Assembly: GCA_964246985.1 (NCBI GenBank)
Contig: CAXTSE010000010.1
Coordinates: 56,740 to 120,739 of the forward strand
Source: CAXTSE01 sp964246985
GTDB lineage: Bacteria > Actinomycetota > Actinomycetes > Actinomycetales > Microbacteriaceae
Direction of reading: 5' to 3'
Length of the DNA stretch: 64,000 nt
The translations under genes were made by a program, and so were the position numbers. Positions within the stretch are counted from its first letter, which is position 1; the number at the start of each line of letters is the position of its first letter. Below are positions 16,260 through 24,551 of this stretch, one piece after another. The notes below the pieces were generated by a model, which saw only the letters and a list, made by a program, of their open reading frames with translations, had not been told where the DNA came from and did no database searches.

Positions 16260-16317
16260 GCGAATGACCAGCTGTGCACGCCGAGCCAGTGGCCAGCGTG
16301 CGCAGGTGGTCATTCGC
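16260..16317. repeat. 58-bp imperfect palindrome
   Basis: The arms GCGAATGACCA...CTG...GCACGC and GCGTGC...CAG...TGGTCATTCGC pair over almost the full 58 bp with only a few mismatches around the centre. The symmetry makes an ATG-initiated frame appear on both strands. It stands between sucC and the MpaB-like gene. It could be a dispersed palindromic element, a large operator or a structured transcript. No second copy was noticed in this window. Confidence 0.65.
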
Positions 16318-16341
16318 AGGAAGACGGGCGAGCATGGTGAG

Positions 16342-17088
16342 GTGTCCCACTCCCCCGCCTTCGAGCGCTACGCGTCTGATGGGGCGCTCGTGCTGGGGGG
16401 CGGGGCGGCGATCCTGCTGCAGATCGCGGATCCCGTGGTCGGAGCCGGTGTCGCGGCGCACAGCGCCTTCGCCGACGACCCGATGCGGCGCCTTCGGCAC
16501 ACCCTCACCTACGTCTATGCGATCGGCCTCGGCTCCGACGCGCAGGCGCGCCTCGCGGCTGCCTTGGTGGATCGGGCGCACGCCGGCGTGCCGGGCGCCG
16601 ATGACGCGCGACGCCAGCTCTGGGTGGCGGCGACGCTCTACCGGCTCGGCATCGAGGTGCACGAGCTGCTGCACGGACCCATGCCGGTTGCGCTGGCCGA
16701 CGAGATCCTGTCCGCGAACGCGGCGCTCGGCACGGCGCTGCAGATGCCTGCCGAGGTCTGGCCGGTGACGAGAGAGGCGTTCGACAGGTACTGGGCGGAC
16801 GCGGTGGCAGCCCTCGAGGTGACCGACGACGCGCGGCGGGTGGCCCGCGATCTGCTGCGCCCCCGCAACGTCCCGCTCTGGGTGCGCCTGGCGATGCCGC
16901 TGGGGCGCACCGTGACGGCCGGCCTGCTCCCCGCATCCGTACGAGTGGCGTACAGGCTGCCGCACGACCCGCGCGCGTTCCGGCGGGCGGTGCGCGTCGC
17001 GCGGCTCGCGGTGCGGCTCACGCCGCGACGGCTGCGCGAGTTGCCGTCCCGGCGTCTGCTCGCGCACCTGCGCGCCCCTCGCGGCTGA
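16342..17088 (+). CDS. MpaB/DUF2236-family oxygenase-like protein
   Basis: About 248 residues from the chosen GTG (16342). The core reads FERYASDGALVLGGGAAILLQIADP, then G-V-A-A-H-S-x-F, DDPMRRLRHTLTYVYAIGLG and, further on, the His pattern VHELLHGP. All are characteristic of MpaB / Lcp-type DUF2236 proteins, some of which bind b-type haem and oxidise lipids or polymers. At 248 residues it is near the lower end of the family. The start is uncertain: an ATG at 16264 in the same frame lies inside the 58-bp palindrome and would add 26 residues unlike the family. A strong hairpin follows the gene. Confidence 0.7.
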   Translation: MSHSPAFERYASDGALVLGGGAAILLQIADPVVGAGVAAHSAFADDPMRRLRHTLTYVYAIGLGSDAQARLAAALVDRAHAGVPGADDARRQLWVAATLYRLGIEVHELLHGPMPVALADEILSANAALGTALQMPAEVWPVTREAFDRYWADAVAALEVTDDARRVARDLLRPRNVPLWVRLAMPLGRTVTAGLLPASVRVAYRLPHDPRAFRRAVRVARLAVRLTPRRLRELPSRRLLAHLRAPRG

Positions 17089-17126
17089 CGGCTCTCGTCG
17101 TCGGCAACTCAGGTCGCAGACGCAGA

Positions 17127-17158
17127 GACGGCCCGCCTCGCAAGCGAGACGGGCCGTC
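17127..17158. terminator. Bidirectional terminator hairpin
   Basis: A 14-bp stem (GACGGCCCG-C-CTCG / CGAG-A-CGGGCCGTC, one mismatch) with a CAAG loop lies between the convergent MpaB-like and PadR genes. It is well placed to end both transcripts. Confidence 0.75.
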
Positions 17159-17176
17159 CTCCTGAACTGCGAACAG

Positions 17177-17833
17177 CTACTCGGCCAGCAGGCCGTACAG
17201 CTCGCGCCGCAGCGTGTCGAGCTTCTCGACCGCGGTCGTGCGCTGAGCGGGAGTGCCCGCCGACGCGACCTGGTGGACGACGCCCATCAGCTTGCCGACG
17301 CTCTCGCGCAGCTGCGCGAGCTCCTCGTTGGCGGCGCGGGCGCTCTCGCCGAGGTCGAAGGCGCGGGCGAGCTCGTCCGCGTGCTCGGTGACGTAGGCGC
17401 GCCCGGCCTCGGTGAGGCTGAAGGGCGTGCGGCCGCCGGTGTCCCCGGCCTGCTCGATGAGCTCCTCGTCGACGAGCTGCTGCAGGGTCGGGTAGACCGA
17501 TCCGGGGCTGGGGCGCCAGGCGCCCTCGCTGCGGGCGGCGATGGCCTTGATCAGGCCGTAGCCGCTGTCGGGGTTCTCGGCGAGCAGGGTGAGGATCGCG
17601 GCACGCACGTCGCCCTTCCGGGCGCGGCCGCCGGGGCCGAAGCCGCGGCGCGGGCCGAAGCCCATCTCGGGTCCCCACATGCGCGGGGCGCCCCAGCCGC
17701 CGGGGCCGAAGCCGGGCATGCCGTGATCGTGCGAGCCGCCGTGGCCCTGGCCGCGGAAGCGGCCTCCGACGAAGGCGGGGCCGGCGGGGTAGGCGCCGTG
17801 AGCGGCGCGGTCGTGGAACTGGTGGTTCTTCAT
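17177..17833 (-). CDS. PadR-family transcriptional regulator with His/Gly-rich N-terminus
   Basis: A regulator of 218 residues. The first 75 residues are rich in Gly, His, Phe, Pro and Arg (for example GHGGSHDHGMPGFGPGG). The PadR winged helix follows: RKGDVRAAILTLLAENPDSG, PSPGSVYPTLQQLVDEELI and GGRTPFSLTEAGRAYV. A C-terminal helical dimerisation region completes it. PadR proteins repress, often, a transporter or detoxification gene and themselves. AGGAGA lies 6 nt before the ATG. The promoter carries two copies of CGATATATCTTTG, good candidates for its own operators. The His-rich tail suggests metal contact but proves nothing. Confidence 0.88.
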   Translation of the reverse strand: MKNHQFHDRAAHGAYPAGPAFVGGRFRGQGHGGSHDHGMPGFGPGGWGAPRMWGPEMGFGPRRGFGPGGRARKGDVRAAILTLLAENPDSGYGLIKAIAARSEGAWRPSPGSVYPTLQQLVDEELIEQAGDTGGRTPFSLTEAGRAYVTEHADELARAFDLGESARAANEELAQLRESVGKLMGVVHQVASAGTPAQRTTAVEKLDTLRRELYGLLAE

Positions 17834-17885
17834 GGTGTCTCCTGACAAGATGGTGGCGGTAGGTCGTGTACCTATCGCGATACCC

Positions 17886-17936
17886 CAAAGATATATCGCT
17901 CGTACCGACATGTCAAGACCCATCAAAGATATATCG
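17886..17936 (-). promoter_or_regulatory. Sigma-70-type promoter with two PadR operator candidates
   Basis: On the minus strand, TTGACA (plus 17911-17916) and TATCTT (17888-17893) are 17 bp apart, a near-consensus promoter about 50 nt upstream of the PadR gene. The 13-mer CGATATATCTTTG occurs twice, at 17886-17898 over the -10 and at 17924-17936 just upstream of the -35, 38 bp apart. Each contains the palindrome GATATATC. Binding here would block RNA polymerase, consistent with autorepression. Confidence 0.7.
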
Positions 17937-17945
17937 GAGAATCCC

Positions 17946-20357
17946 CTAGATCTTCTCGATCGGCGCGATCTTGATGAGGAGGCGCTTGCGGCCCGCCGAC
18001 TCGAACTGCACCTCGGCGATCGACTTGGGGCCGTTGTCGGTGACGTCGGTGACGTGCCCCTCACCGAAATCGGCGTGGCGGATGCGGTCGCCGACCGCCA
18101 GCGTCAGGTCGCCGTTGTCGCGCACCTTGTTGGTGACCGGCGAGGTCCACTCCGTCTTGGTGCGCGGCGCCGCGGGCGGAAGCGAGGTCGAGTAGCTGAA
18201 GCCGCGGGCAGGGCCGCCCGCGTATCCCCGTGCGTTCAGCGCGCGCGGACGGGATCCGCCCCTCGACGTCGCGTCACCCGGACTCTGTCGCCAGTCGATG
18301 AGGTCGGCCGGGATCTCCTGCAGGTAGCGGCTCGGCATCGCGACCGCGGTGTCGCCGAACGTCGAGCGGGTCATCGCGAGCGAGAGGTAGAGGCGCTTGC
18401 GGGCGCGGGTGATGCCCACGTAGAACAGCCTCCGCTCCTCGGCGAGGCCGCCCGGCTCGCCCGACGACATCTGGTGCGGCAGCAGCCCCTCCTCGATGCC
18501 TGTCAGGAACACGGCGTCGTACTCGAGTCCCTTCGCCGTGTGCAGGGTCATGATCGAGACCGACCCGTCGTCGTCCTCGATCTCGTCGGCGGCCGCGAAC
18601 AGCGCGATGCCGGTGAGGAACTCGATGAGCGTGCCCTCGGCGTTGGTGCGGCGGAACTCCTTGGTCTGCGCGACGAGCTCCTCGAGGTTCTCGGCGCGGG
18701 CCTCGTCCTGCGCGTCGCCGCTCGAGCGGAGCGACTTCAGGTACCCGGTCTTGTCGAGCAGGTGGATGAGGATGTCGGACGGCGCGGCGTTCCGCGCGTA
18801 CATCTCGGTGCCCGTGTCGAGCACGGACGCCAGGTCGAGGATCGCCGCCGTCAGCTTCGGACCGAAGCCCAGCTGCGCCGCGTCGTCGAGCGCCTCGCGC
18901 AGGGGGGTGCCGACGTGATCCGCGTGGCCTTGGAGAGCTGCTTCGGTTGCCGGCCCGATGCCGCGACGCGGAACGTTCATGATGCGCCGGAGCGCGAGGT
19001 CGTCGAGCGGGTTGGCCACCTGGATGAGGTAGGCCATCGCGTCCTTGATCTCGGCACGGTCGTAGAACTTGGTGCCGCCGGGGATGCGGTACGGGATGCC
19101 CGAGCGGATGAAGATCTCTTCCAGCGGCCGGGTCTGGGCATTCGTGCGCACGAAAACGGCGACGTCGTCGTAGCGCTCGCCCTTCGTGCGCAGCGCCTCG
19201 ATCTCGTCGGCGACGAACTGCGCCTCGTCGTGACCCGAGTAGCCCGTGTAGCCGATGATCGAGTCGCCGGCGCCGACCGTCGTGAAGAGGTTCTTGGCCT
19301 TGCGATCGAAGTTGTTCGCGATCACCGAGTTGGCGGCGTCGAGGATGTTCTGCGTCGAGCGGTAGTTCTGCTCGAGGAGGATCGTCGCCGACTGCGGGAA
19401 GTCGCGCTCGAACTCGGTGATGTTGCGGATGTCGGCTCCGCGGAATGCATAGATCGACTGATCGGAGTCGCCCACCACCGTGAGCGACGCGCCCGGTATG
19501 CCGCCGTCGGCATCCAGCCGCATCCGGGTGTCGGCGGGGACGTGCTCGGGCGTGACCGGTCGCACCAGCTCGCGGATGAGGGCGTACTGGGCGTGGTTGG
19601 TGTCCTGGTACTCGTCGACGAGCACGTGGCGGAAGCGCCGCTGGTAGAGGGCGGCGACCTCGGGGAACGCCCGGAAGAGGTGCACCGTCTCGCCGATCAG
19701 GTCGTCGAAGTCCATCGCGTTCGCCCGGCGCAGCCCCGCGGTGTAGGTGCGGAAGATCTCGAGGAACGCAGCCTCCTTCGGATCGTCGAGGTTGGCCGAC
19801 CGGCCGAACGACTCGACGTCGCCGAGCTCGTTCTTGATCTTCGAGATGCGGGCCGCGGTGCCGCCGACCGTGAATCCCATCGTGTCGAGGTCGAGCTGCT
19901 TGATGGTGCGCTTGATGAGCGCGCGACTGTCGGCACTGTCGTAGATCGTGAACGACCCGGTCATGCCCATCGCCTCGGCCTGACGCCGCAGGATGCGCAC
20001 GCACGCGGAGTGGAAGGTGGACACCCACATGCCGTCGGCGGCCCGCCCGACGAGGGCGGCGATCCGCTCGCGCATCTCGGCGGCGGCCTTGTTGGTGAAC
20101 GTGATGGCGAGGATCTGGCTGGGCCAGGCCTCGCGGCTGTGGATGAGCCCGGCGATGCGACGGGTGAGCACGCTGGTCTTGCCGGATCCGGCGCCGGCCA
20201 CGATCAGCAGCGACGGGCCGCGGTAGAGCACGGCCTCGCGCTGCTGCGGGTTGAGCCCCTCGAGCAGGCTCTCGTCGACCTGGGGGGCGCCGCCGTCACG
20301 CACCGCGGAGCCTGCTGCGCCCGGGTCGGTGTCGAAGCCGTCGAGCAGGAAGGTCAT
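17946..20357 (-). CDS. pcrA: ATP-dependent DNA helicase PcrA/UvrD
   Basis: This 803-residue superfamily-1A helicase unwinds DNA 3'-5' in repair and replication restart. Visible motifs include the Q-motif LNPQQREAV, Walker A GAGSGKT (about 55-61), TFTNKAAAEMRERI, DEYQDTNHAQY (motif II), GDSDQSIYAFRGAD (motif III), LEQNYRS (IV), TLHTAKGLEYD (V) and VGITRARKRLYLS (VI). The C-terminal tail HADFGEGHV is the PcrA Tudor-like domain that binds RNA polymerase. The ATG is preceded by TAGAAT 9 nt upstream. It starts about 110 bp before, and on the same strand as, the PadR gene. Confidence 0.96.
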   Translation of the reverse strand: MTFLLDGFDTDPGAAGSAVRDGGAPQVDESLLEGLNPQQREAVLYRGPSLLIVAGAGSGKTSVLTRRIAGLIHSREAWPSQILAITFTNKAAAEMRERIAALVGRAADGMWVSTFHSACVRILRRQAEAMGMTGSFTIYDSADSRALIKRTIKQLDLDTMGFTVGGTAARISKIKNELGDVESFGRSANLDDPKEAAFLEIFRTYTAGLRRANAMDFDDLIGETVHLFRAFPEVAALYQRRFRHVLVDEYQDTNHAQYALIRELVRPVTPEHVPADTRMRLDADGGIPGASLTVVGDSDQSIYAFRGADIRNITEFERDFPQSATILLEQNYRSTQNILDAANSVIANNFDRKAKNLFTTVGAGDSIIGYTGYSGHDEAQFVADEIEALRTKGERYDDVAVFVRTNAQTRPLEEIFIRSGIPYRIPGGTKFYDRAEIKDAMAYLIQVANPLDDLALRRIMNVPRRGIGPATEAALQGHADHVGTPLREALDDAAQLGFGPKLTAAILDLASVLDTGTEMYARNAAPSDILIHLLDKTGYLKSLRSSGDAQDEARAENLEELVAQTKEFRRTNAEGTLIEFLTGIALFAAADEIEDDDGSVSIMTLHTAKGLEYDAVFLTGIEEGLLPHQMSSGEPGGLAEERRLFYVGITRARKRLYLSLAMTRSTFGDTAVAMPSRYLQEIPADLIDWRQSPGDATSRGGSRPRALNARGYAGGPARGFSYSTSLPPAAPRTKTEWTSPVTNKVRDNGDLTLAVGDRIRHADFGEGHVTDVTDNGPKSIAEVQFESAGRKRLLIKIAPIEKI

Positions 20358-20419
20358 GATGGGGCAATTCTACGGCCGCCCCCCGACCCCGGCCGGCGGG
20401 CTGCGCGACTCGGCCGGCG

Positions 20420-21424
20420 TCAGAGCCCGTCGCGGGCGGCGACGCCCAGGTCGGGGTGGTCGACGAAGATGCCATCGACTCCCGATGCCAGCACGAGCTC
20501 GAACTCACGGCGCCAGTCGCCCCAGCGCGCGGCATCGCCGCCCGCACGGTGCGGCTCGGCGAGGAAGCGGTTCTCGGGCCGCAGGGTCCAGGTGAAGACG
20601 TCGAGGCCGGCGTCGTGCGCCCGGTCGACGACGTCGGGGGTGGTGACGGCTCCGCGCCCGGTCTTCAGCAGCGTGTTCTTGTCGACGCTGATGCCGTCGA
20701 CGTCGGCCGCGAGGCGAGCCAGACCCGCGTCGGTGAGCTGAGCCGAGTAGGGCAGCGCCTTCCGACCGAGACGCGCGACCTGGTCGGGGGCCGAACCCCG
20801 TGACTCGAGCAGGTACACGTACCTGCCCTCGACGCCGCGCTCGCGCAGCTGTCCGAGCACGGTCTGCTCGAAGCTCTCGACGATGAGGCGATCGGGCGAA
20901 TCCCACCGCCGCAGCTCCGTGGCCAGCAGCTCGTCGAGCGGCAGACCGATCGAGGCGAAGTAGGTGGCGTGCTTGATCTCGGCCACCAGCTTCACGCGAC
21001 GTCCGGTGGCGGCCGCGTCGGCATCCAGCAGCTGCAGCAGCTCGTCGAGGCGGAGGATCGGGTGGCGGCCGTCGAACGTGGCCGAGTTCGGTCGCACGTC
21101 GGGCAGCCGCTCGACGGCGCGGAGGGTCGCGAGCTCGTGCCAGTCGAAGTCCTCGGTGAACCAGCCCGTCAGGCTCGTGCCGTCGATGCGCTTGGTGGTG
21201 CGGCGGGAGGCGAACTCCGGATGCGCGGCCACGTCGGTCGTGCCCGAGATCTCGTTCTCGTGGCGCAGCACGAGCACGCCGTCACGGGTCGCGACGATGT
21301 CGGGCTCCACCGCGTCGGCCCCGAGCGCGAGCGCGAGCGCGTACGACGCGCGGGTGTGCTCCGGTCGGTATCCGCTCGCCCCGCGGTGGCCGATGACAAG
21401 CGTTCGGGGGGCGGTGGAGTCCAT
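20420..21424 (-). CDS. glpQ: Glycerophosphodiester phosphodiesterase
   Basis: A GDPD-family enzyme of 334 residues that hydrolyses glycerophosphodiesters to glycerol-3-phosphate and an alcohol. The catalytic TIM-barrel signatures are GHRGASGYRPEHT (two-His/Arg start), AVEPDIVATRDGVLVLRHE (metal-binding Glu/Asp plus His), a large inserted region typical of periplasmic-type GDPDs, LVAEIKH and VDGIFVDHPDLG. No signal peptide is visible, so it may be cytoplasmic. The ATG (21422-21424) is 7 nt after TATCCT on a 23-bp divergent promoter shared with the next gene. Confidence 0.9.
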   Translation of the reverse strand: MDSTAPRTLVIGHRGASGYRPEHTRASYALALALGADAVEPDIVATRDGVLVLRHENEISGTTDVAAHPEFASRRTTKRIDGTSLTGWFTEDFDWHELATLRAVERLPDVRPNSATFDGRHPILRLDELLQLLDADAAATGRRVKLVAEIKHATYFASIGLPLDELLATELRRWDSPDRLIVESFEQTVLGQLRERGVEGRYVYLLESRGSAPDQVARLGRKALPYSAQLTDAGLARLAADVDGISVDKNTLLKTGRGAVTTPDVVDRAHDAGLDVFTWTLRPENRFLAEPHRAGGDAARWGDWRREFELVLASGVDGIFVDHPDLGVAARDGL

Positions 21425-21431
21425 GGTCGCC

Positions 21432-21441
21432 AGGATAATCT
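21432..21441. promoter_or_regulatory. Overlapping divergent -10 boxes (bidirectional leaderless promoter)
   Basis: Only 23 bp separate the start codons of glpQ (-) and the DUF4190 gene (+). The decamer AGGATAATCT holds the minus-strand -10 TATCCT (21432-21437) and the plus-strand -10 TAATCT (21436-21441), overlapping by two bases. They lie 7 and 6 nt from the respective start codons, so both messages would be leaderless. Confidence 0.6.
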
Positions 21442-21447
21442 CGCTGG

Positions 21448-22164
21448 ATGACGACCTGCGCGACGTGTGCCCGCGCACTCCAGCCCACCTGGAAGTTCTG
21501 CATCTACTGCGGCACCCCCACGGGCATCACGGAGGCGGATCCGGCCACGGTGGACGAGCCCACCCCGCCGGTCGAGCCCGTCGAGACCGAGGACCTCAGC
21601 GAGCCCGAGTCGGACGACCTCGACGGCGACGAGTTCGACCTGGTCGACTACGACGCCGAGGTCGACGACCTGCGGACCGTCGACGGCCCCGAGTCCGACG
21701 CCGACCCGGAGCCTCCCGCCGCGGGGACCGTGCGGTCGCGTCCGCTGCCCGCCCCGGTGGACCTGAGCGGCGGCTTCGACCACCTCGAGGCAGACGAGGA
21801 CGACGGATATCCGTTCGACGACGATGAGCCGATCGACCTGCCCGACGAGGACGCGCCGACGCCGTCGATCGCGTCGCTCGCCGCGGGGCTCCCCGAGCCT
21901 GCCGCCGTCGACCCCGACGAGAGCACCGAGACCGCAGCGACTCGCGACCGTGTGGGCTCGGTCAACGTGCTGGCGATCATCGCCCTCGCGCTCGGCGTGC
22001 TGGTCAGCCCGCTCGCGGCGCTCTTCGGCCACCTGGCCCTCAACCAGCTCAAGACCTCAGGCGAGAAGGGCGTGGTCCCGGCGTGGATCGCGATCGTGCT
22101 CGGGTACGTGTGGCTCGGTGCCGCTATCGTGCTCGGCATCACCTACTTCGCCACGAATGCCTGA
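21448..22164 (+). CDS. Zinc-ribbon, acidic-linker DUF4190 membrane protein
   Basis: A 238-residue protein in three parts. First is an N-terminal zinc ribbon, with pairs C-A-T-C near residues 4-7 and C-I-Y-C near 18-21. Second is a disordered stretch of about 130 residues very rich in Asp, Glu and Pro. Third is a C-terminal DUF4190 unit with two membrane helices (NVLAIIALALGVLVSPLAAL; WIAIVLGYVWLGAAIVLGI) around GHLALNQLKTSGEKG. DUF4190 proteins are small membrane proteins of unknown role. The start is preceded by TAATCT plus 6 nt. The stop overlaps the next gene by 8 bp, so the two are coupled. Confidence 0.75.
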   Translation: MTTCATCARALQPTWKFCIYCGTPTGITEADPATVDEPTPPVEPVETEDLSEPESDDLDGDEFDLVDYDAEVDDLRTVDGPESDADPEPPAAGTVRSRPLPAPVDLSGGFDHLEADEDDGYPFDDDEPIDLPDEDAPTPSIASLAAGLPEPAAVDPDESTETAATRDRVGSVNVLAIIALALGVLVSPLAALFGHLALNQLKTSGEKGVVPAWIAIVLGYVWLGAAIVLGITYFATNA

Positions 22165-22681
22165 CGCCGCGCCCCTCCGGCACGAGCACTGGCGCGAGCC
22201 GACCAGCCTGATCCCCCTGCGGTGGGGAGGGCACCGCTCACGTGCCTGGGGAGGACTCGCGCTCATCGTCTCGGGCGGCGTGGCCATCGCCGGGGCGAAT
22301 GTCTACACCCCGTGGCTCTTCGCACTGGGGGCGATCTCGCACCTGGTCGGCTGGTGCGTCATGCCGTCCGCTGGATGGCGACGCGTCGTCGTGCTCGCTC
22401 CCTCTCTCCTCGGCGTCGCTCTCGTGCTCGGCGGCCCGCAGTTCCTGTTCGCCCTCGCGCTCCCCTACGCGTGCTGGCTCGTCGTGCGTCATCGTCCGGC
22501 CCGCAGCTGGCCGACGGTGAGCTTCGTGCTCGCCGGCGCGCTGCTGCTCGGGCGCATCTTCACCCTGTACAGCGACATGCTCGCGGCTCTCGGCATCGAG
22601 ACGGCGGTGATCGTCGCGTCCGCGTGGTGCGCGCGGCTGCTGCACGACCGCGGCGGGGTACGTCGTTTACCCTCTGTTTAA
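22157..22681 (+). CDS. Hypothetical polytopic membrane protein
   Basis: A 174-residue protein from ATG 22157, which overlaps the preceding stop (ATGCCTGA). A short polar N-terminus (MPDAAPLRHEHWREPTSL) is followed by about five hydrophobic segments. The loops carry few charges, and the tail is basic (ARLLHDRGGVRR). I do not recognise a family. Coupling to the DUF4190 gene suggests a related membrane function, but this is inference. Confidence 0.6.
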   Translation: MPDAAPLRHEHWREPTSLIPLRWGGHRSRAWGGLALIVSGGVAIAGANVYTPWLFALGAISHLVGWCVMPSAGWRRVVVLAPSLLGVALVLGGPQFLFALALPYACWLVVRHRPARSWPTVSFVLAGALLLGRIFTLYSDMLAALGIETAVIVASAWCARLLHDRGGVRRLPSV

Positions 22682-22765
22682 CCCCCTCGTCACCCGGCCG
22701 CGCCGCCCGCGTGCGCGATCCTGAACAGACCCCCCACCCGCACGTCCTCCCCCCGAAGGAACGCG

Positions 22766-23596
22766 ATGCACTCCCCCCTGCCCCAGCGCCCGGCGGACGT
22801 CAGCCGACGCTGGGCCGTCGCCTCCCTCGTCGTCCAACTGTCCCTCGTCGGCGCCCTGGCGGGCACTGCCGTCGTGGCGAACGCGGCCGACCCGACCGAC
22901 GAGCCGGGCCCGGTGGGACCGACGGCCGTCGTCGCCGGAACGGTGTGGGCCGATGCGTCCGAGATCCGCGCGGCGACGGGGATCTGCGTCGCGCTGCTCG
23001 AGCCGGGCTCGGGTGTCGTCGTCGACGCGCAGCTGGCGAGCACGGGCTCGTACTCGTTCCCGGCTGTCGCGCCCGATGCGTACACGCTGCGGTTCGCCGA
23101 CTGCGACTCCTCGCGTGTGCAGCCCTATGCCACCACCTACCTCGGCGACGGGCAGCGTCTCGACTCCGCGACCATCATCACGGTCGCACCGTATGTCGAC
23201 GTCCTCGGGCTCGACGCCCGCCTCTCGCCGGCGACGGAGTCGGCGGTGACCCCCGTCCCGCCGCCCGGCGGTGCGGCGCCGAGCGCACCGGCACCGGTGC
23301 CGGCGCGGCCGAGCGCGGGAGCGACCTCGGGCGGTGGAGCCTCCGACGGGAGCCTTCCGACGCTGTCGCTGCCGGAGACGACCCCGACCCCCACCCCCTC
23401 CCCGACAGCGTCCGCGACGCCCACGCCGTCCTCGACGTCGACGCCCGCGCCGTCATCCGACGCCTCGGCGCCGGATGCGACGGACCCGGCGTCGGACGCG
23501 GAGACCCTCGCCGTCGGCTGGGTCGTCGGCGGAGGGATCGCGGTGCTCCTGCTCGCCATCATCGCGTTCGTCATCTCGCGCCGCCGCGCGGCCTGA
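22766..23596 (+). CDS. Secreted, C-terminally anchored surface protein with beta domain and Pro/Thr stalk
   Basis: Residues 1-41 form a signal peptide (VVQLSLVGALAGTAVVANA then AD). Residues about 52-155 resemble a carboxypeptidase-regulatory / SdrD B-type beta sandwich (V-A-G-T-V-W-A-D; TGSYSFPAVAPDAYTLRF). Residues about 160-245 are a Pro/Thr/Ser/Ala stalk, and 249-270 a membrane helix followed by RRRAA. LPETT occurs at about 202-206, roughly 45 residues before the helix, which is too far for a standard sortase signal. AAGGA lies about 6 nt before the ATG. Most likely a wall-spanning, membrane-anchored surface protein of unknown ligand. Confidence 0.7.
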   Translation: MHSPLPQRPADVSRRWAVASLVVQLSLVGALAGTAVVANAADPTDEPGPVGPTAVVAGTVWADASEIRAATGICVALLEPGSGVVVDAQLASTGSYSFPAVAPDAYTLRFADCDSSRVQPYATTYLGDGQRLDSATIITVAPYVDVLGLDARLSPATESAVTPVPPPGGAAPSAPAPVPARPSAGATSGGGASDGSLPTLSLPETTPTPTPSPTASATPTPSSTSTPAPSSDASAPDATDPASDAETLAVGWVVGGGIAVLLLAIIAFVISRRRAA

Positions 23597-23657
23597 CGGG
23601 CTCTCGGCGCGCAGTTCGCCCTGGGCGGATCCTCAGCCGTCGCGCGGACGGCGTCCA

Positions 23658-23663
23658 TACAAT
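23658..23663 (+). promoter_or_regulatory. Putative -10 box for the Bax-inhibitor-1 family gene
   Basis: TACAAT matches the consensus TATAAT at five of six positions, 36 nt before the TTG start. No clear -35 is visible 17 bp further upstream. Confidence 0.35.
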
Positions 23664-23699
23664 GGGGGACACACAGCCCCCGAAAGATTCGAGGACACC

Positions 23700-24500
23700 T
23701 TGGCCAACCCCGCCTTCTCCAACTCGCCCGTCTTCTCCGCGAAGGCGGCGCAGCGCGCCGCAGCGCCCGCAATCCCCACGCCCGGCCAGCTCGCCGAGCA
23801 CTACGCCATGCCGGATGCCACCCCGGTGCAGACCGACCGCATGAGCTACGAGGACACGATCGTCAAGACGGTCATCAGCTTCGTGATCCTGCTGGCCGGC
23901 GCCGCCGTCGGGTTCTTCATCCCGATCCTCGCCATCCCGGCGGCCATCGTCGGATTCGTCCTGGCGCTGGTCAACATCTTCAAGAAGAAGCCGTCCCCGC
24001 CGCTCGTGCTCGCGTATGCGGCCGTCGAGGGCGTCTTCGTCGGCGGCATCTCGGCGATGTTCTCGACCCTGTACGAAGGCATCATCCCGGCAGCCGTTCT
24101 CGGCACGCTCGGCGTCGTCGGTGTCGTCCTGGCGCTGTTCGCCAGCGGCAAGGTGCGAGCGTCGAAGCGCGCCACCAAGATCTTCCTCGTCGCGATGGTC
24201 GGCTACCTGGCGTTCTCGCTGATCAACGTGGTCCTTCAGCTGACGGGCGTGACGAGCGAGTACGGCGGGCTCCGTGGCGTCGAGATCGCGGGCATCCCGC
24301 TGGGAATCCCCCTCGGCATCCTCGTCGTGCTGCTGGCCTCGTACTCGCTGGTCATGGACTTCGACAACATCAAGCGCGGTGTCGACAGCGGGGCGCCCCG
24401 CATCTACGGCTGGACGGCCGCGTTCGGCATCATGGTCACCGTCGTGTGGCTCTACCTCGAGATCCTGCGCCTGCTGTCGTTCTTCATGCCGCGCAACTGA
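23700..24500 (+). CDS. Bax inhibitor-1/YccA-family membrane protein
   Basis: The protein has 266 residues, starting at TTG (23700) with GAGG about 6 nt upstream; this gives the sequence (M)ANPAFSNSPVFS typical of actinobacterial members. A cytoplasmic tail of about 55 residues is followed by seven hydrophobic segments. The family signatures Y-A-A-V-E-G-V-F-V-G-G-I-S and the late acidic pair around SLVMDFDNIKRGVDSGAP are both present. TMBIM/YccA proteins are pH- and Ca-sensitive membrane proteins; the bacterial role is poorly defined. A perfect palindromic terminator follows. Confidence 0.85.
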   Translation: MANPAFSNSPVFSAKAAQRAAAPAIPTPGQLAEHYAMPDATPVQTDRMSYEDTIVKTVISFVILLAGAAVGFFIPILAIPAAIVGFVLALVNIFKKKPSPPLVLAYAAVEGVFVGGISAMFSTLYEGIIPAAVLGTLGVVGVVLALFASGKVRASKRATKIFLVAMVGYLAFSLINVVLQLTGVTSEYGGLRGVEIAGIPLGIPLGILVVLLASYSLVMDFDNIKRGVDSGAPRIYGWTAAFGIMVTVVWLYLEILRLLSFFMPRN

Positions 24501-24551
24501 GCCCATGGTGCGCCGCCGCCCCTGCGGCGCACGTGCGTGATCGTGATGCAG

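Noticed and set aside
17832..20741. A 969-codon plus-strand frame opposite pcrA, and a 996-codon minus-strand frame (38171-41161) opposite livHMG
   Set aside because: Both are antisense to genes with unmistakable catalytic motifs, and their translations show only the charged composition expected from the complementary codons.
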